The notes under the pieces: generated by a model
Seen by the model: the letters and a program-made list of their open reading frames with translations, nothing else
What the model was told of the DNA's origin: nothing
The model's database searches: none
Origin: Bretschneidera sinensis
Taxonomy: Eukaryota > Streptophyta > Magnoliopsida > Brassicales > Akaniaceae
Direction: 5' to 3'
DNA: 64,000 nt
Assembly: GCA_023935145.1 (NCBI GenBank)
Contig: CM043700.1
Coordinates: 104,562,400 to 104,626,399 of the forward strand
Part shown: positions 23,022-34,795 of the stretch, one piece after another
Layout of the letters: each line of letters begins with the position of its first letter
Position numbering within the stretch: position 1 is the first letter of the stretch
Translations under genes and position numbers: made by a program

Positions 23022-24400
23022 ATGAGGATGTCGTGATGTGGTAGACCTATAGTTAGAGTTGCTGATCTGAGAAGGCGTGGTAGGCCCCCAATATATAGAC
23101 AAGTCGAGGTTGAGTCTGAGTCTGTTGTTCCTAGAAGGGAACGTATTGATAGTATTGTTGGTACTAGTAGAGGTGTAAGAGAATCTGAGGCTGGGAGAGA
23201 CGAGATAAGAAAAATTCTTAGTCATACTCTTAAGAGAATAAATGCAGTATAGGATTTAGCTGATAGTGTACAACGTAGACTGAGCAGGCTAGAGTAGAGC
23301 CTAAGGTTGTTGTAGATCCAGTGAAGGTGGATGTTCAATAGGGGAAAGGTGAGTTTGTACATGAAATGTAGGGGAATTGTTTTGTTAGATTCATAAAGTT
23401 GAATCCTATGTCGAGGATATGTATATCCTTTTGAGGCTGAGCTGAGGGTGAAGCATGTAGAGAGGTTAGTTGGTGTTTTACCAATGATAGATAGATAGAG
23501 GGTTGCTTTTGCTACGTTCAAGTTATGGGGAGAGGCTTTAGAATGGTGGGAGGATACACTTCCTAAATTGAGTGCAGATGTGGATTGACCGTTAACCTGA
23601 AATAGGTTTAAGGAGGTTTTTTTTTATAAATACTTTCCTTATACCTTTAGGGCTTAGCAAAAGAGAGATTTTATTTACTTGAGGCAAAATGCAATGATTG
23701 TGGCTCAGTATAATACCAGATTTGTAGCACTGTCGAGGTTTATGCTAGAGTTGGCGGATACAGAGAAAAAAATGTTAGAGATTCTTGGCTAGATTACATT
23801 TTGAGATAAGATACAAATTATTTTACATAAGACATGAGAAATATGTCAAATTGGTGGATATAACACTTCAGATTGAGAAAAAATGTGATGGAGTTTAGAG
23901 GAAGAAGAGAGTGGTTGAAGAGACCTAGATATGAAGGTTCTAGAGGTGGTGGTGGTATGAGTATACAAGGTGGAAGACCACCCTAGAGGGGCTGTTCTTA
24001 TTCACAAGGACCTATGATGCAGAGCCAAAGTCAGGTAGGGTTTATAGCATCTATAACTCATAGTAATGTTGGTAAGACCCCTAGATTTGGGAGATAGTCT
24101 ATAAAAGATGAAAGATACCATAGAGGTGGGAGTGTACCAACCAGGGGAGGTGGTAGTGTTGTGTTTGATAGAGAGTGCATGATATGTTATAGATATAATC
24201 AGATAAAAAATTTGGCCTACTATTGTCCTACTTTGATGTGCTTTATTTGTGGAGTGGGTGGACATATCAGTCTGGATTGCCCATTGGGGAGATCAATAGA
24301 GATGAATGTTAGAGTTGTGGGGAGAGAACAGTTAGAGAGAGGAGGTGGATCTGGGAGTATGCAAGGTAGATCTTTAGGAAGATGAGTAATTACTTAGGGG
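23022..24400 (+). pseudogene. gag of the Tekay-like element, heavily decayed
   Basis: An ATG at 23022 opens a basic N-terminus with RRRGRPPIYRQVEVE, interrupted by stops. Gag-core fragments follow in several frames (LWGEALEWWEDTLPK near 23525-23570 and YNTRFVALSRF near 23710-23740). Near the C-terminus there is one degraded Cys cluster at about 24178 and one intact CCHC knuckle (CFICGVGGHISLDC) at 24239-24280. No continuous frame longer than about 75 codons remains before the protease. Confidence 0.78.
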
Positions 24401-24478
24401 GGCAAGGCAGTCAAACGCAACCTAGAGAGTCGAATTTATGCTTTGACCTAGAAGGATGCACAGGCCACTCCTGATGTT

Positions 24479-27400
24479 GTGACGGGCATTATATCTATTT
24501 TTGAGAAACTTTTTAGATTGTTAATTGATCTTGGTGTAACCTATTCTTTGGCATCTAGTGTTTTTATGAAATCTATTGATGTATGTGTTAGTCCTTTGAT
24601 GTATAATCTTATTGTTGAAATTTCTACCGGAGATAGAATTATGATTAGAACTATTTATAGGGGTTGTGTAATCCGTATAGCTAATAAAGAGTTTGAAGTT
24701 GATTTGTTGCCTTTAGATATGACAGATTTTGATTTAATTTTGGGGATGAATTGGTTATTTGTATATCATGTATGGGTAGATTGTTTTAAGAAGAATGTGG
24801 TGTTCAGGATACCTGGACAGGAGGAGTTTAATTTTCAGGGAGAACGTAAGATACTTGCAAACTGTCTTATTTCTGCCTTGATTGCTATTAGATGGTTGAG
24901 GAAGGGTTGTGAGGGGTATTTGGTGTATGTTGTGGATTCTAGAAAGGAGGTTAGGAAGTTAGAAAAAATCTTAGTGGTGAAAGATTTTTCTGATGTGTTC
25001 CCTGAGGAGTTGTCTAGTTTGCCTCCCAACAAGGAGATTGAGTTTTCTATAGATGTGATTCTAGGTTCAACACTCATATCTATAGCACCTTATAGAATGG
25101 CACCAGCTGAGTTGAGGGAATTGAAAGTTTAGCTTCAGGAGTTGTTAGATAAACAATTTATTCGACCTAGTATGTCACATTGGGAAGCCCTTGTGTTGTT
25201 TATGAAGAATGATGGAATGATAAGACTGTGCATTGATTATAGACAGCTGAATAAGATTACCATCAAGAATAAGTATCCTTAGCCCATGATAGATGATTTA
25301 TTTGAGCAGTTGCAGGGAGCTAGGGTGTTTTTTAAGATAGACCTGAGATCAGGTTATCATCGGTTGAGGATAAAGGATGGCGACGTGCCTAAGACTGCTT
25401 TTAGGACATGTTATGGTCATCATGAGTTCCTTGTGATGCCATTTGGGTTGACTAATTCTTTCACAACATTTATGGATCAATGAATTGAGTGTTTAAACCA
25501 TTCTTGGATAGATTTGCAATTGTATTTATTGATGATATCATGGTGTATTCCAAGAATGAAGAGGAGCATGTGAAACATTTAGAGATAGTATTGGAGATTC
25601 TGAGGAGAGTGATGTTGTATGCAAAATTATTTAAGTGTGAGTTTTGGCTGAAAGAAGTATCTTTCTTAGGGAATGTAGTGTTTGAAGATAGTATAGCTGT
25701 TGATCCATAGAAGGTAGAGGCAGTGCTAAATTGTGAGAGAATGACTAATGTGATAGAGATTAGAAGCTTCTTGGGGTTGGCTGGTTATTATAGAAGATTC
25801 ATTCAAAAAATTTCTATCATTGCAGTACCATTGACTAGGTTGAATAGAAAAGGGTTGAAGTTTAAGAGGCAAGAAGAGTGTGAGAAGAGTTTTCAACTGT
25901 TAAAAGAGAAGCTGACTACTACTTCGGTTTTAGTACTTCCTTCTAGTGATGAAAAATTTCTGGTGTACAGTAATACATTACATCAAAGGTTGGGATGTGT
26001 GTTGATGCAACATGGAAAGGTTATAACTTATTATTCTAGATAGTTGGAGAACCATGAGAGGAATTACCTGACCCATGATTTAAAATTAGCTGTCATAGTG
26101 TTTGTGTTGAAGATTTGGAGACATTATTTGTATGGAGCCACTTATGAGATTTTTACTGATCATAAGAGTCTGACGTATATACCTACCTAGAGGGAGTTGA
26201 ATTTGAGGCAGAGGAGATGAATGGAGTTAATTAGTGACTATGACTGTACAATTCATTATCATATGGGGAAAGTGAATGTTGGCTGATGCATTGAGTAGAA
26301 AGTCTATAAAGAGATTAGCTGCTAGTGGGAGTTATGATATGAATTTGATGGTAGAAATGAGAGAGATGAGAATGCAGTTGAGTGTCAGTGATAAAGGAAT
26401 GTTGATGGCTAATATAGTGGTGCAATCTTCTATTTGAATGTTTGTTGGAAATGCATAATAGAGATGAGCAGATAGAGAAGATCAAGTAAGAGGTGTTGAG
26501 TGGGAAGTAGACTGAGTTCAGAATCATGAAGGATGGTATGGTGGTATTGAGACATATGATTTGTGTTCCCAATGATGTTTAGATGAGAATGGAGATTTTG
26601 GGAGAGACTCATGATTCTATGTATTCGATGCATCCAAGTAATAATAAGATGTATAAAGGGTTGAGACAAAATTATTGGTGGTCAATGATGAAGAGGAATG
26701 TAGTTGAGTACATTTCTAGATGTTTGGTTTGTCAGCAGGTGAAGTCTGAGAATAGACATCCAGTAGGTTTACTACAGCCTCTTCTAGTGCTTGAGTGGCC
26801 GTGAGAGATTTATAATATAGATTTTGTTTCAGGTTTTCCCCGTACCCAGAAATGGCATGATACTATGTGGGTGATTGTACATAGACTTTCTAAGAAATCC
26901 CATTTTCTTTAAGATTACTTGGAGTCTGAAAAGTTGGTTGAGTTGTATGTAGTAGAGATATTGAGATTGCCATGGGGTACCTTTGAGCATTATATCAAAT
27001 AAAGATTCTAGATTTAGTTTTAGATTTTAGAGGGGTTTCTAGAAGATTATGGGTACATAGTTGCAATTTAGTACTGCTCTCCATCCTTAGACAGAGAGGA
27101 TTATTAGAATACTAGAAGATATGCTGAGAGCAAGTGTATTGAGTTTCTCAGTGAGTTGTGATGCTTATTTACCGTTGATTGTCTCCATGGAAGAGTTTTT
27201 TTGAGATTTAGAAAGAAAGGAAAATTAAGTCCGAGGTTTGTGGGGCCCTATGAGGTGAATGAGAGAGATTTGGACCAGTAACTTATAGATTGGATTTGCC
27301 TCCAAAGTTGAAGCAATTACATAATGTGTTTCATGTTTCACTTTTGCGAAAGTGTTTACATGATGAATCCTATAGTATTCTGAGTCAGGCTGTAGAATTA

Positions 27401-27620
27401 CAAGAAGATTTGATTTTTATACAAATACAAATAAGAATTTTAGACAGAAAGGAACAAGTCTTGCGGAATAAAATGATTCCCTTACTTCAAGTTTTATGAC
27501 ATAATAAAGATGTTGAAGAGATTACTTTGGAGTGAGAGGCAAGAATGTGAAAGATTATCCCCAATTATTTGAAGAGATAGGTAAGAAAATTTCAGGGACG
27601 AAATTTTTATAAGGAGGGTA
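24479..27620 (+). pseudogene. pol of the Tekay-like element: PR-RT-RH-IN and C-terminal domain
   Basis: The protease frame (24479-25132) has LIDLG where the catalytic motif should be D-S/T-G, so it is dead. RT runs through [22 protein letters not shown] and the FIDDI catalytic box at 25525-25539, with a frameshift near 25480. RNase H fragments are at 25720-26290. The integrase zinc finger (YISRCLVCQQVKSENRHP) is near 26705-26765, with fragments of the catalytic core after it. The C-terminal segment HNVFHVSLLRKC, then LDRKEQVLRNK, is at 27290-27499. Stops at 25130, 25279, 25708 and 26041 fall at positions where related proteins usually have Gln or Leu. Confidence 0.85.
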
Positions 27621-27624
27621 GAAT
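27611..27624 (+). other. polypurine tract
   Basis: AAGGAGGGTAGAAT immediately precedes the 3' LTR start TGTAATATTC. Confidence 0.75.
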
Positions 27625-28832
27625 TGTAATATTCATACCCTTAAAACAAGGGTAAAGAGGAAAATTGATATTATAATAAATAAAATAATGCATACATGAA
27701 AGATTTAGTATTCATTTGAAAGTAAGTTTTGAAAGATGATCTTAAGAAATTTATTGGAAAGAGTTATAATTTTTTTTGAAGAAAAATGTATTGAAAATTT
27801 TGAAATTTAGAAGTTTGAAATCAAAAAATTTTGAAGAAAAATACTGAATGAGGTTGAAGAAAATATAATTTTATATAAATTTTAGAATTTTTTTAGGAAG
27901 TCGACCTATCAGACCGATTTTCAACATATAAATCAGAATTTTTAGTTAAAATCAGTTTTAGATTTCATTTCCTGCTCTAAAAATTGTTTTCTCTCTCACT
28001 AGAAAACATAGAAAAATGCTTTTAAACACTTTGGGACTGAAAGAATTGATAATCGAAGAATTAAATATTGAAATTATTTGAAGTTCACGAAAATATTTAA
28101 AAGAAAATTTGGGAAAAAGCTTAAAAGGTAATATTTTTTAAATTTATTATAAAATTTTAAAGAATTGAAGTTATTATTAGTATTTCTTGAAATAAATTTT
28201 GAATTTGAATCCAAGGAAGAACAAAAATAATTTTTGTTAAAAATATTGACAGTTCAAATTTGAGACAGTTGAATTTTTACGCATATATGAAATTACCCAT
28301 AGATGGGTGTAGAACTTTAAGAGTATGAATTATGAAAGAACTGAAGAATATATAATTTTTGAATGAAGAGATTATGATAGGTATTGGTGATCAACAATTG
28401 GGTGAAATTACTGAATGAAGCAGGAAATGAAAGGAGATTGTCCGAGAGTAGCTTTAAGTACAACTAGGTGAGTTAGATTTACTTTTAGTAATCGAGGTAA
28501 ATATGAAATATAAAATTACAATATTTTAATTAATTAATGAATTATAATGATTGGATGATATATGATAGTTGGTTGGTTGATATTATGTGAATAATTGATA
28601 TGTTGAAAATCTATTATATGAGAAGTAATATTATTGAAATAATTGGTTGATGAAATATATAATGAAATGATAAATGAAATTCTTGAAAATTTATTATTGA
28701 TAATTTGATATGAGATATGAAAAGACAATTTAACATGTATATAATAAAATAATAATTTTGCGAAAGAGATAGTTGAATTGAATACTTTGATGTATGCTTG
28801 CTTGCATGTTATTGTTCAAATGAATAAAGAGA

Positions 28833-28922
28833 AGACCAGGAAGGCAGTTGGTCTGGTTACGTAGACCTAGAAGGCAGCTGGTCTAGCTGAGTAGACCAGG
28901 AAGGTAGCTGGTATGGCTGAAA
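28833..28922 (+). repeat. 30-bp minisatellite, three units, in the LTR
   Basis: Units start at 28833, 28863 and 28893. Each is a variant of AGACCAGGAAGGCAGCTGGT followed by CTGGCTGAGT. The core AGACCAG-8 nt-CTGGTCT is an inverted repeat, perfect in the consensus and imperfect in individual units. Confidence 0.9.
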
Positions 28923-29773
28923 CATATCGACATGTGGGAAGACATTTCCAAATGATAATATGAAATAATGAGATAATGTGATGAAAAAGAAAGAAAGAAG
29001 GAAAGAAAGATGATTGAAACACATGCATTTATTTATTGTTATTTTATTATTGTTGATTGAGATGCTAAAGAATCAATCTTGATTGTGAAATTATTGATAG
29101 AAAAATGAGTCTCATAGAGAGACAAATATAATGAGAAAGAATTATGAAATGATGATATGATAAAATTATTTGATTGATAGATTATTTGTTGTGAACCTCA
29201 TAATGAGGTAAATAATGATGTTGAATTGATAATTTCGGGATGGTTAAATATATGAGAAGAAAAATTGATATGTTTGATGATTAATTTAAGAAGATATTGA
29301 TAAATGGTTGGAATTATGATATGAGTAGTGATATTAGAATGTTATTATTGAATTATATGAGGTAATAGATGAATGAATATTGGAAGATTATTTGAAAGAT
29401 TGAATTATTATATGTGAAGAAATAGATGATTAATATTGATGAATTAGAAATGATTGAATTATAAGATGTGACTAGAAATATAAAATCGAGTACTTCTAGT
29501 AAATTTAATTCACAAAGACTGTGAAGCTAACTCCTCATTATTGAAAAATTTCAGGTAGCGGACAAGACAAATAGAGTTTAGAGCTGATATCAGTGTAATT
29601 ACCTAAAGAAAGTCCCGTGGTCAAGTCTTCAGACATTGTAAGAATGAAGAATTTTTTTTAATAAATTTTTTTTATGCTTTTTGTTTATATATTGTTTCTG
29701 ATAGAAGAATGATGTTGTATCTCCTATGAAAAGAGTTGAGGAATGGATAAAATTTTTAATTTCAGTTGATGTA

Positions 29774-31368
29774 TGTTGTGCAAATATCTACCTAAATTAA
29801 TAAGCAAATAATTGAACATTTTACTTGCAAGTGCACAAGGTCAACATAGTAGTATAGTGTGTAAGTGCGAGATCATTCCCACAGGGATTGGTAAATTTTG
29901 ATTTAAAATTAATTTCGCAATATAAAATCAGAGAAATAATAAATGAGTTTGATTCGATAATAATAAAAGTGTAGGGACTTGATATCCACCACTAATCATG
30001 CTTTTCACAATAAAACAATATGCCAATGCTTTAATCACAGTATGAATATCTAATGTTGTCAACCTAAGGGCATGGTGTATACTCCTTAAGCTATTGATTT
30101 CCCTAAGCAATGAATTAGGCATGGTGTATACTCTAACTCTTTTCTTTCTTAAAGGATTTAGCATGGTGTATACTAAGTTGTTCCTTAAGAAAGCATAATA
30201 TCTATGCAAATCGACAAATACACGAGACCTAGGGTATGGTATATACTCTCAGTTTCTCATGTTGATTAACCTAAGAACCCGGCGTGGATTTCTTTTGTTA
30301 CTATTGTTAAACCTAGGACTCGGTCATCCAAATTGATTCAACTAACTAGTCCATACCACATGCATATGTTGATTAGGCAAACACATGAGGAATTCAAGAA
30401 AACAAGCATTAATCAAGTTAAGCATCATAATATAACTATCACAAAAGCACCAATATTTAATTATAGAGTAAACATAATCAGGGCTTCAATCGAGCCCTAC
30501 TAGCAAATTAGTTACACATGAGTTTGATGCTAAACATCTTCATAAAGTAAAATAGAGGAAAGAAGAAACCCGAAAATACTGGCTAGAAGAGTTGTCAATT
30601 CTTCTATGAAATCTCTCCTCCAATCCCCAATTTCTGTGTTTACTGCCCTATTTATAAAGTTTAAGAACATTTGGAAACCCTAAAACTCGTAAAACAAAAC
30701 CCTACATTTTTTCTAAAATAAAAACAATCGTTTTACTATTCACTGATGCACGTGCGCACTCGATCACAGGCTGGTGCATTCAGGGCTTCAATCGAGCCCT
30801 ACTAGCAAATTAGTTACACATGAGTTTGATGTTAAACATCTTCATAAAGTAAAATAAAGGAAAGAAGAAACCCAAAAATACTGGCTCGAAGAGTCGTCAA
30901 TTCTTCTATGAAATCTCTCATCCAATCCCCAATTTCTGTGTTTATCGGCCTATTTATAAAGTTTAAGAACATCTGGAAACCCTAAAACTCGTAAAACAAA
31001 ACCCTACATTTTTTTCCAAAACAGGAACAGTCGTTTTACTATTCAGTGATACACGTGTGCACTCGATCACAGATTGGTGCGCTCGAGCCTTCTTCTTGAG
31101 TGCACGAGCGCAGGTACGCTCGATCCTTGGCTTGAGTGCTTGAGCATTGTTATGCAAGATCGCAAGTCTATGTGCTCGATCTCACTAGGTAGCTTCCAGC
31201 TCTTCCAGGTTTGCTCTCTAAGCTGGATAATTCCATAATGCTCCATTTTCTCCAAAAACCTGGAAAAACATAGAAAACACATAAAGGAAATAAAATATCA
31301 TGAAATAACATAAACTAGGAACTTAACAAATGTAAATTAAGGGGCTTAATATGAATAAGCACTTATCA
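29774..31368 (-). repeat. 3' LTR of the non-autonomous element (1,595 bp, with an internal duplication)
   Basis: This copy is 298 bp longer than its partner because a stretch of about 302 bp starting at AGGGCTTCAATCGAGCCC is present twice (from 30479 and from 30781). It also holds four spaced copies of CATGGTGTATACT or a close variant (30071, 30120, 30162, 30235) and GCTCGATC-type GC-rich motifs near 31035-31190. Confidence 0.88.
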
Positions 31369-32637
31369 CACCCCCAAACTTACATATTGCTAGTCCCTTC
31401 GCAATACGAAACTAAAAACTAAATGGAAAGCAAAGAACACAAAGATAGATCCATCATTCATGGTATCCAAAAATTGAAGTATCACATAAAACCATGATAT
31501 TCCTTTATGAGCAAACTTAAAATATAAACCCATCTTTGCAATGAATAAGAATTTTCAAATCTAATTACTTACAAGAGGTTGGCTAAGGCATCACAAGTCC
31601 GTATTAGTGTAAAGTGAACTAGCACATAAAAATGAAGCATCCAAATAACTCCAATGTGTAATGTCTCCATGTCTCATGATTCACCGAATTTCCCATAAGA
31701 AAGAACAACAATGTCATAGTTTTATTTCCTTCTTTCTTTTATTATGAGACTCTGACATGTTTAGTTCCTTTAAGCTTTCTAATTGACCCATGTAGCGAGT
31801 GTTGAGTCAATGACTCCCAAACCAAATGGTTTTAGGGCATTAGGTGTAAAGACACCCCTAAGGACTTACTAACTTGAGTCAAAAAGGCCACGAAACTAAA
31901 CTGTCCTTCATTCAACCAAGTAAAATTCCCACCTTTTGACGTGAACACTCACTGCTTACTTAGGCAAGAGGTCCAGTTACTCAGTGGAAAGTTTATCAAT
32001 GATCATTATGAGCATTTTTTTTTCTCTTTTTGTACAAATTTTTTTTTCTACTTTCTATGCCAAAGTGTCCATCTAACAAATAATCCGGTTTCAGCTAAGC
32101 CATGGAAACATACACATTAAAATCACATGTCATACCTCACACAATTATGTGCTAATGTGCTCGTGTTAGATTAGATCAAACATATGAATTCTCAAATGCC
32201 TAAAGTATGTAACTAAACTTTAAAACTCTATCATCAGATCATATGTTCAAGATTTTAAGCTCACCGATGAAAACACATCACAATATTTGTTTAGATCAAC
32301 CAAAATTTCAAAACAACATAAAATGTATTTATCCTCTCTTTTAAACAACAATAAATTAAAAAAACTAGAACAAAGTGTGTGTAAATGTGTCACCCATACC
32401 CCCAAACTTAAATTACACATTGTCCCTAATGTGTGAATAACATGAAAAAAGCTGATCTTGGAGATGGAGAACTAGCTGGACTGACATGGCTCATAACACA
32501 CCCCCAAACTTGAACTGATGTACACGTTGTTACTGAAAAATAAATACTAAAGTAATACCGAAAAACAAAAAGTACGAAAAATAAATAGTAACAAGAAATA
32601 TGAAAAATAATGAAAACATAAAGGATATGCTGTGGGG
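31369..32637 (-). other. 3' noncoding internal region of the non-autonomous element
   Basis: On the minus strand this is the region after the conserved block, ending at the PPT next to the LTR. No ORF of note was recognised. CCCCCAAACTT (GGGGG on the element strand) recurs at 31370, 32400 and 32503, resembling repeated PPT-like tracts. Confidence 0.6.
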
Positions 32638-32674
32638 TGCCTCCCATGAGTGCTAAGTTTTACGTCTTCAGCCA
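32638..32674 (-). other. conserved 37-bp block after the gag-like ORF (copy A)
   Basis: On the minus strand it starts TGGCTGAAGACGTAAAACTT and ends CATGGGAGGCA. It matches 57001-57037 at 36 of 37 positions although the two elements differ elsewhere. It lies 15 bp after the stop of the ORF at 32689. Function unknown. Confidence 0.85.
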
Positions 32675-32688
32675 GACGGTGCACCCTC

Positions 32689-33099
32689 TCACTGCTGTCC
32701 TCCATGTGGTGTCGAAGATAAGGCCCCCGAAACGGGAGGTAATCGGTCTAGAATGGCCTGGAGCATCGCTTCTTGCCTCTCAAAGCGTACTTCCAACCCA
32801 TCTATGCGCTGATGAACCAGACACGTAGCCTCCCGATCCTCTCGTCTAATATCAGATAGCTCATGCCGGAAAGAGGACATCTCATCATATAGGTACTGAT
32901 ACCTCGTATGTCCCATGTTAACATGTTTCTCCTCCCAAGTCTGGCGAGCTGCAGGTTCCTCGGCTCCCCTAGGATCTTCTTCTACCCTCTTAGCAGCAAG
33001 TACTGGCCCCCGAAGTCCTCTAGGCCTTTGTCAAATGGTCTGCTCAATCTCTGTATCGAGTGGAAAAATGGTTGGATTTCTAGATCGAAGCCCTTGCAT
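32689..33099 (-). pseudogene. short gag N-terminus-like ORF with coiled coil, one in-frame stop
   Basis: The ATG at 33099-33097 opens MQGLRSRNPTIFPLDTEIEQ. A TGA at 33033-33031 (probably from CGA) precedes QRPRGLRGP. The frame then runs through YQYLYDEMSSFRHEL and a charged heptad-like segment to its stop at 32691-32689, about 136 codons in all. The early part resembles the N-terminus of Athila-type gag proteins, by recall only. No zinc knuckle or pol domains follow. The segment looks like the only protein this element could have made. Confidence 0.6.
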
Positions 33100-33378
33100 G
33101 AATCAACTGAAACTCTTTAGTGCAGCAGTTTCAGTATTGCTGTTTAGGTAGTTTTATGGACTTGTGCACGATCACTCTAAGAACTGCACTCGATCGCTAT
33201 GGCCTTACGCTCGATCGCAAGGCCAGAAATTACTCTGCCACAGATATGAAGCAAAAATAGAAAAACAAAAAGACTAAAAAATTTAGATTTTTGATAAAAA
33301 TAAACAGAACGATAAAAATAAACAGAACAAAATAAGAAAACTAAACGAAAAATAATTCTAAACATAATTTTAACGTAA

Positions 33379-33396
33379 TCCTCGGCAATGGCACCA
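33379..33396 (-). other. primer-binding site, Asp-tRNA type
   Basis: On the minus strand TGGTGCCATTGCCGAGGA lies six bases after the LTR end. It is a variant of the plant tRNA-Asp complement TGGCGCCGTTGCCGGGGA, which is common in Tat/Athila-type elements. Confidence 0.8.
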
Positions 33397-33402
33397 AAAA
33401 CT

Positions 33403-34699
33403 TGTTGTGCAAATATCTACCCAAATTAATAAGCTAATAATTGAACATTTTACTTGCAAGTGCACAACGTCAACATAGTAATATAGTGTGCAAGTGCGAG
33501 CTCATTCCCACGAGGATTGATAAATTTTGATTTAAAATCAATTTCGTAATATAAAATGAGAGAAATAATAAATGAGTTTGATTCGCTAATAATAAAAGTG
33601 TAGGGACTTGATATCCACCACTAATCATGCTTTCACAATAAAACAATATGCCAATGCTTTAATCACAGTATGAACACCTAATGTTGTCAACCTAAAGGCA
33701 TGGTGTATACTCCTTAAGCTATTGATTTCTCTAAGCAACGAATTAGGCATGGTGTATACTCTAACTCTTTTCTTTCTTAAAGGATTTAGCATGGTGTATA
33801 CTAAGTTGTTCCTTAAGAAAGCATAATATTTGTGGAAATCGACAAACATATGAGACCTAGGGCATGGTATATACTCCCGGTTTCCCATGTTGATTTACCC
33901 AAGAACCTGATGTGGATTTCTTTTGTTACTATTGTTAAACCCAGGACTTAGTCATCCAAATTGATTCAACTAACTAGTCCATACCACATACATATGTTGA
34001 TCAGGCAAACACATATGAGGAATTCAAGAAAACATGCATTAATCAAGTTAAGCATCATAATATAACTATAACAAAGGCGCCAATGTTGAATTATTGAGTA
34101 AACATAATCAGGGCTTCAATCGAGCCCTACTAGCAAATTAGTTACACGAGTTTGATGTTAAACATCTTCATAAAGTAAAATAGAGGAAAGAAGAAACCCG
34201 AAAATACTGGCTAGAAGAGTCATCAATTCTTCTATGAAATCTCTCCTCCAATCCCCAATTTCTATGTTTACAGGCCTATTTATAAAGTTTAGGAACATCT
34301 GGAGACCCTAAAACTCATAAAACAAAACCCTACATTTATTTCCAAAATAGAAACACCTGTTTTACTATTCACTGATGCACGTGTGCACTCGATCACAAAC
34401 TGGTGCACTTGAGCCTTCTTCTTGTCCCCGCGAGCGCAGGTGCGCTCGATCCTTGCCTTGGGCGCTTGAGCACTGTTACACTCGATCGCAAGTCTCTGTG
34501 CTCGATTGCACTAGGCGGCTTTCAGCTCTTCTAGGTTTTCTCTCTAAGCCGAATAATTCCATAATGCTCAATTTTCTCCAAAAACCTGGAAAAACACAAA
34601 AAACACAGAAAGGAAATAAAACAGCATGAAAGAACATAAACTAGGAACTTAACAAATGTAAATTAAAGTTATTAAATATGAATATTTAAGTACTTATCA
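33403..34699 (-). repeat. 5' LTR of the non-autonomous element (1,297 bp)
   Basis: This partner of the LTR at 29774-31368 shares its ends and the CATGGTGTATACT repeats (33698-33875), but has only a single copy of the 302-bp stretch. Confidence 0.88.
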
Positions 34700-34795
34700 A
34701 CATAAATTTATATTGTTGCATATATGTGTCGCGTTGGGATGACAAAACGTGACGACACCGTCTCAGGGGTAGCTAGCCTGGGATGGGTCGTTACA

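Larger units (their letters stand above)
29774..34699 (-). mobile_element. non-autonomous Athila/Tat-type LTR element nested in the 3' LTR
   Basis: On the minus strand the LTRs begin TGATAAGT and end GCACAACA. The 5' LTR (33403-34699) is followed by an Asp-tRNA-type PBS at 33379-33396, and the 3' LTR (29774-31368) is preceded by a G-rich PPT (GTTTGGGGGTG). The internal part is only about 2 kb and has one short gag-like ORF and no pol. Flanking pentamers ATGTA and ACATA agree at three of five bases, so the target duplication is unclear. Confidence 0.85.
22672..34795 (+). mobile_element. Tekay/Del-like Ty3/gypsy retrotransposon, 5' LTR truncated, 3' LTR split
   Basis: The order is LTR fragment, iMet PBS, gag with zinc knuckle, protease, RT, RNase H, integrase and a C-terminal chromodomain-type segment, PPT, then a long 3' LTR interrupted by another element. 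The C-terminal phrase LDRKEQVLRNKMIP and LTRs near 2.2 kb are typical of Tekay/Del chromoviruses (inference). Every domain carries stop codons, many replacing Gln or Trp. Confidence 0.88.
27625..34795 (+). repeat. 3' LTR, about 2.2 kb, interrupted by a nested LTR element
   Basis: The LTR starts TGTAATATTCATACCC and ends GGGTCGTTACA. Removing the nested element at 29774-34699 leaves about 2,245 bp. The same LTR family recurs as a solo copy at 50649-52600. It is AT-rich, with many GATGA/TTGATTGA phrases, a 30-bp minisatellite at 28833 and a GAAA-rich run near 28987. Confidence 0.88.

Noticed and set aside
32426..32647. Minus-strand frame rich in Phe/Tyr (possible membrane protein)
   Set aside because: It lies in the T-rich 3' noncoding part of the LTR element. 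The hydrophobic residues follow from base composition.
29769..34704. Target duplication for the non-autonomous LTR element
   Set aside because: ATGTA and ACATA share only three of five bases, which is too weak to claim.
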